DNA of 64,000 nucleotides from Arabidopsis thaliana (lineage: Eukaryota > Streptophyta > Magnoliopsida > Brassicales > Brassicaceae). Below the pieces are notes generated by a model. It saw only the letters and a program-made list of their open reading frames with translations, did not search any database and was not told the DNA's origin. This document shows, one piece after another, positions 61,440-64,000 of the stretch. Position numbers and translations under genes: made by a program. The stretch spans positions 8,239,151 through 8,303,150 of the forward strand of contig NC_003071.7 of the NCBI RefSeq assembly GCF_000001735.4, read 5' to 3'. The first letter of the stretch is position 1. Every line of letters starts with the position of its first letter.

Positions 61440-61765
61440 CGTAAATCCTTCTTTTCACTGCACTTCATATCACAAGCTTTTGTTCCATTGACGATGCTTA
61501 TGCTTTACAAGCGCAGCTATCCCAGCTATATGTGGTGCAGCCATGCTAGTTCCTGATATTAACGCAAATCCTTCACCTGCTCAAGATCCCCAAGTAAGAA
61601 ACTTTAGTTCTGATACAAATTCCACATGTTAGCTTGAGTACTTTGAATGCTTACCAAACATAACTGGGCTCTCTGTTCCGTTTGGACACCAAGCAACCAG
61701 AGTTAGATAAACAAGTTCAAGACGATCATCATCTTCAAAGTTTGGCCCTGGAAACCAGATGAACT
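61440..61765 (-). pseudogene. Subtilase (SBT2-type) gene fragment retaining an intron
   Basis: Minus-strand exon remnant 1 (about 61760-61655) reads LVAWCPNGTESPVMFG. After a 78-nt intron (61654-61577, GT...AG) exon remnant 2 (61576 to about 61490) reads EGFALISGTSMAAPHIAGIAA and then LVKHKHRQW. This is the catalytic-Ser block of plant subtilisin-like proteases (GTSMA, Ser codon 61547-61545), with the PN-G context typical of the SBT2/SLP3 group. The frame then hits TGA at 61472-61470, and the usual SPAAIKSALMTT segment is lost. No Asp or His catalytic regions are nearby. The retained intron points to duplicated genomic DNA, not a retrocopy. Confidence 0.75.
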
Positions 61766-62303
61766 ATACATGATAACAAATGAATCCAGCAGAACATCAT
61801 TTGCATAGACCAATACCGGCACAATGAGAAAGGTCCTAAATCATCTAACCTCATACACTCGTCAGAGAGAAGAGCTAAAGACATAGACCAAGAAGGACCA
61901 AGCTTTTCACAGACAACACAAGAATCATCTCTAAGGACAGGTCAAGAACATTAAACTGAAAAGAAATAAAGTAACAAGGAGGACACTTGAACTTGTCAGG
62001 AAGCAACAGAGATAAGCAAGAGCATAAGAAGATCCAACCAACTTGAAGAAAAGAGCTTGAATACAAAGATATTCTATAGTTCTGGTACTTACTACATAGA
62101 AGTTTTTGGCTCACACACATTATTCAAGTAGAGAAAGAAAAAGCTAGAAACAGTAACAGAAGAAGAGCGCTTCCTTCTTTCAAAAATCACTACTTATTGC
62201 TTGGCTCATTGCTTGGCTTATCCTTGCTCTTCCAGAACTTAAACCAGTTGTGGATGGACAAAAGGGGATCAAGATATAATCTAAACGCTTAGAGACCTAA
62301 AAT

Positions 62304-62926
62304 TCAAAGAGAGAAACTAAACCTGAACCAAGAGGTTGTTTTTTCAGAGGTTTTGACCACAACTGCCTGTTTCAGTGCTTGGATCTCTTGCAACATGTGT
62401 GCTTGTTTCAAATCATTATCACGTTTCAGTGCTTGGATCTCTTGCAACATGTGTGCTTCTTTTAAATCATTCTCACGTTTCACCATGTCCACGTGGGTTT
62501 TCAGACCATCTAAATCGTTCTTATGGGCAGCTAGGATCTGCGATTGGTGTTTGTTGGATGGGAACATAGTCAGAAACCATAGTCCTAATCCGTAGTACAG
62601 ACCACCAACGAAAAACGAAGCGGTGTTGTTGGAGATAGCGCCATGGCATCTTTCGCATCATAAGTCTTGCGGTGGGAGAACCCGCAGTGCATTTTAAACA
62701 ACAAACTTCTCATTAAACCCGCTTTCACCTTCTGTGATGAAGTCGCAGCATGTTGCACTGCTTTTGCAAATGGTTTAGACTTGGAACTCAAGAAAGACAA
62801 ACCCTTGATTGTAGCTTCCGAAGCAATGGCGACCAGTTGTTTCCGGAGAGCCTCACCGGGATGATCGGATACACTCTCCCGGTTAGGTTTGATCAATTTC
62901 GCAAATTTCTCAAATTCTTTTGATGA
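62304..62926 (-). pseudogene. Broken hypothetical gene: helical/TM protein with coiled-coil repeats
   Basis: Read on the minus strand, one frame gives KEFEKFAKLIKPNRESV, then LRKQLVAIASEATIKG and QHAATSSQKVKAGLMRSLLF, then KTYDAKDAM. At about 62637-62645 the sense jumps by one base to GAISNNTASF and FFVGGLYYGLGLWFLTMF (a TM helix), followed by a coiled coil with a duplicated 18-residue unit (AHMLQEIQALKR-DNDLKQ). No ATG opens the first frame (TTG only; a TGA lies just upstream). A one-base deletion (ATGGGCGC to ATGGCGC) would explain the jump. I do not recognise the family. It could be a pseudogene or a gene with an upstream exon I cannot place. Confidence 0.5.
62370..62477. repeat. 54-bp tandem repeat, two units
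   Basis: Units 62370-62423 and 62424-62477 differ at only a few positions. On the minus strand each encodes 18 residues, so the repeat keeps the frame and lengthens the coiled coil of the gene relic. Confidence 0.85.
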
Positions 62927-64000
62927 ATGATTGGGTCAACGTTTTGTTTTTGGCTGTGCTAAGCGACAAGGAGTAAAAGACGGTGATCCCTGATTCAATA
63001 ATCCAATCCACACAAAATCAAGATTTTCCCCTTTTTTTAAGCAAAAATATACAATTCCAAATCCAAACAATATCAAATACCCAACAATATTCAATTGTAT
63101 AATATATAAATAAAGCAACTTAACTATCAGAGATGTCTTGGTCTCTACCACCACCAACATTCTCCACCGAATCTATACGCACTATTCATTGTTTTCGTTT
63201 TTTCGGATTTTTTATTATTATTTAATTTAAATAATTTTTATTTATCTAATCGTTAACTCATGCAATAAGAAATTATTTTTAGTATAAAAACTTTTTTTTT
63301 CTAACAACATTCTCAATATTTCATCATACACATAATTCATAAACAACGTTCATCTTAAACCGATTTAACAGAGGGTAGTGTTCAATTCTAGCATCCTAAG
63401 TATTTGATGATGAAGCTCCGTACGTATTCTGCACCCTCGGTGATTTAATATATAAATATTAGTTTAAGAGAATAACATACTCAAATCATTAACTAATACA
63501 CAATTATTATATACTCATACTTTGAGTTTGGATTACAAAAAAAATCTTCGAGTATGAAAAAACTATTAAAATTGTTTTATTGAAAAATCATGTAATATTA
63601 TAATAAATTTAGTAATAGTACATTAAATGTATAAAATAAAATAATATATAAATTCAAATAATAAATATATTATTAACCTATAAATTAGAAGTTGAAGAGC
63701 TTACATTAATTATTTAATAGACACATGACAAATGTTAAAGCGATGATGTGACAATCATATGGAGAGAGTTGACCAACTTTCATATATATGATTTCATTCT
63801 CTACCTAACCATGACTATTACCAAAATCTAATGTATTTCTTACCTTTCTGATTATTGCCTTTGATCCCCAAACTTTCATCATCTTTGGATTCTTAGGGTT
63901 CTTCTCTCCTTAACTCTTCTCTTCTTTTTTTTCCCCAAAAATGTCTACTCCATTTAACTACACCAACACTTTTGAGAAGGAAATAAGCTAACCAGAGTAA
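62927..64000. other. AT-rich end of window
   Basis: No supported gene. A CT-rich stretch at 63895-63935 followed by an ATG at 63941 looks like a leader, but the ORF closes after 16 codons at 63991. A transcript could begin here and continue beyond the window. Confidence 0.4.

Noticed and set aside
61875..62120. 81-codon hydrophobic minus-strand ORF beside the subtilase fragment
   Set aside because: No similarity to subtilase regions and no splice signals linking it to the fragment.
63941..63991. ATG after a CT-rich leader, 16-codon ORF
   Set aside because: It closes at once and no donor site follows before the window ends; too little to call a gene.

Overview
This is nuclear DNA of a dicot plant. 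Gene density, short AT-rich introns with GT/AG borders, and the identity and order of the genes fit Arabidopsis thaliana chromosome 2, roughly the At2g18990-At2g19140 interval. The locus names come from recognising the proteins (HMA4, SHT, RALFL10-13, TXND9), not from a search. Splice sites were placed by eye. For every complete multi-exon model the exon sum is a multiple of three.

Layout. 1-0.8 kb: 5' part of a TXND9/phosducin-like gene (-). 2.0-2.4 kb: a small secreted Gly/Cys-rich protein. 3.9-20.7 kb: a tandem cluster in which three five-exon GDSL esterase/lipase genes (+) flank four tandem RALF-like peptide genes (+). 21.0-22.8 kb: SHT, a BAHD spermidine hydroxycinnamoyl transferase (-). 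23.7-25.6 kb: the mitochondrial import protein metaxin (+). 26.0-28.7 kb: a DUF630/DUF632 protein (-). 30.5-35.9 kb: a decayed non-LTR (LINE) retrotransposon (-). 40.3-47.1 kb: HMA4, the Zn/Cd-exporting P1B-ATPase (+, nine coding exons plus a leader intron). 47.9-52.7 kb: a Sen1/Upf1-type SF1 helicase (-, seven exons). 54.6-57.1 kb: a single-exon G-type lectin S-domain receptor kinase of the non-RD class (+). 57.1-64 kb: gene-poor, with a subtilase pseudogene fragment that keeps an intron and a broken coiled-coil gene with a 54-bp internal tandem repeat.

These are independent plant genes, not an operon. Two local processes stand out. One is tandem duplication: the RALFL and GDSL arrays share promoters, leaders and 3' UTRs. 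The other is decay and insertion of mobile DNA: the LINE, a possible TE end beside the RALFL10 TATA box, and gene relics. I found no clearly new biological system. The best leads are the altered RALFL10 promoter, a hairpin-forming 3' UTR element in all four RALFL genes, the LINE with a substituted reverse-transcriptase active site and a TAATG ORF1/ORF2 junction, and the two relics at 61.4-62.9 kb.
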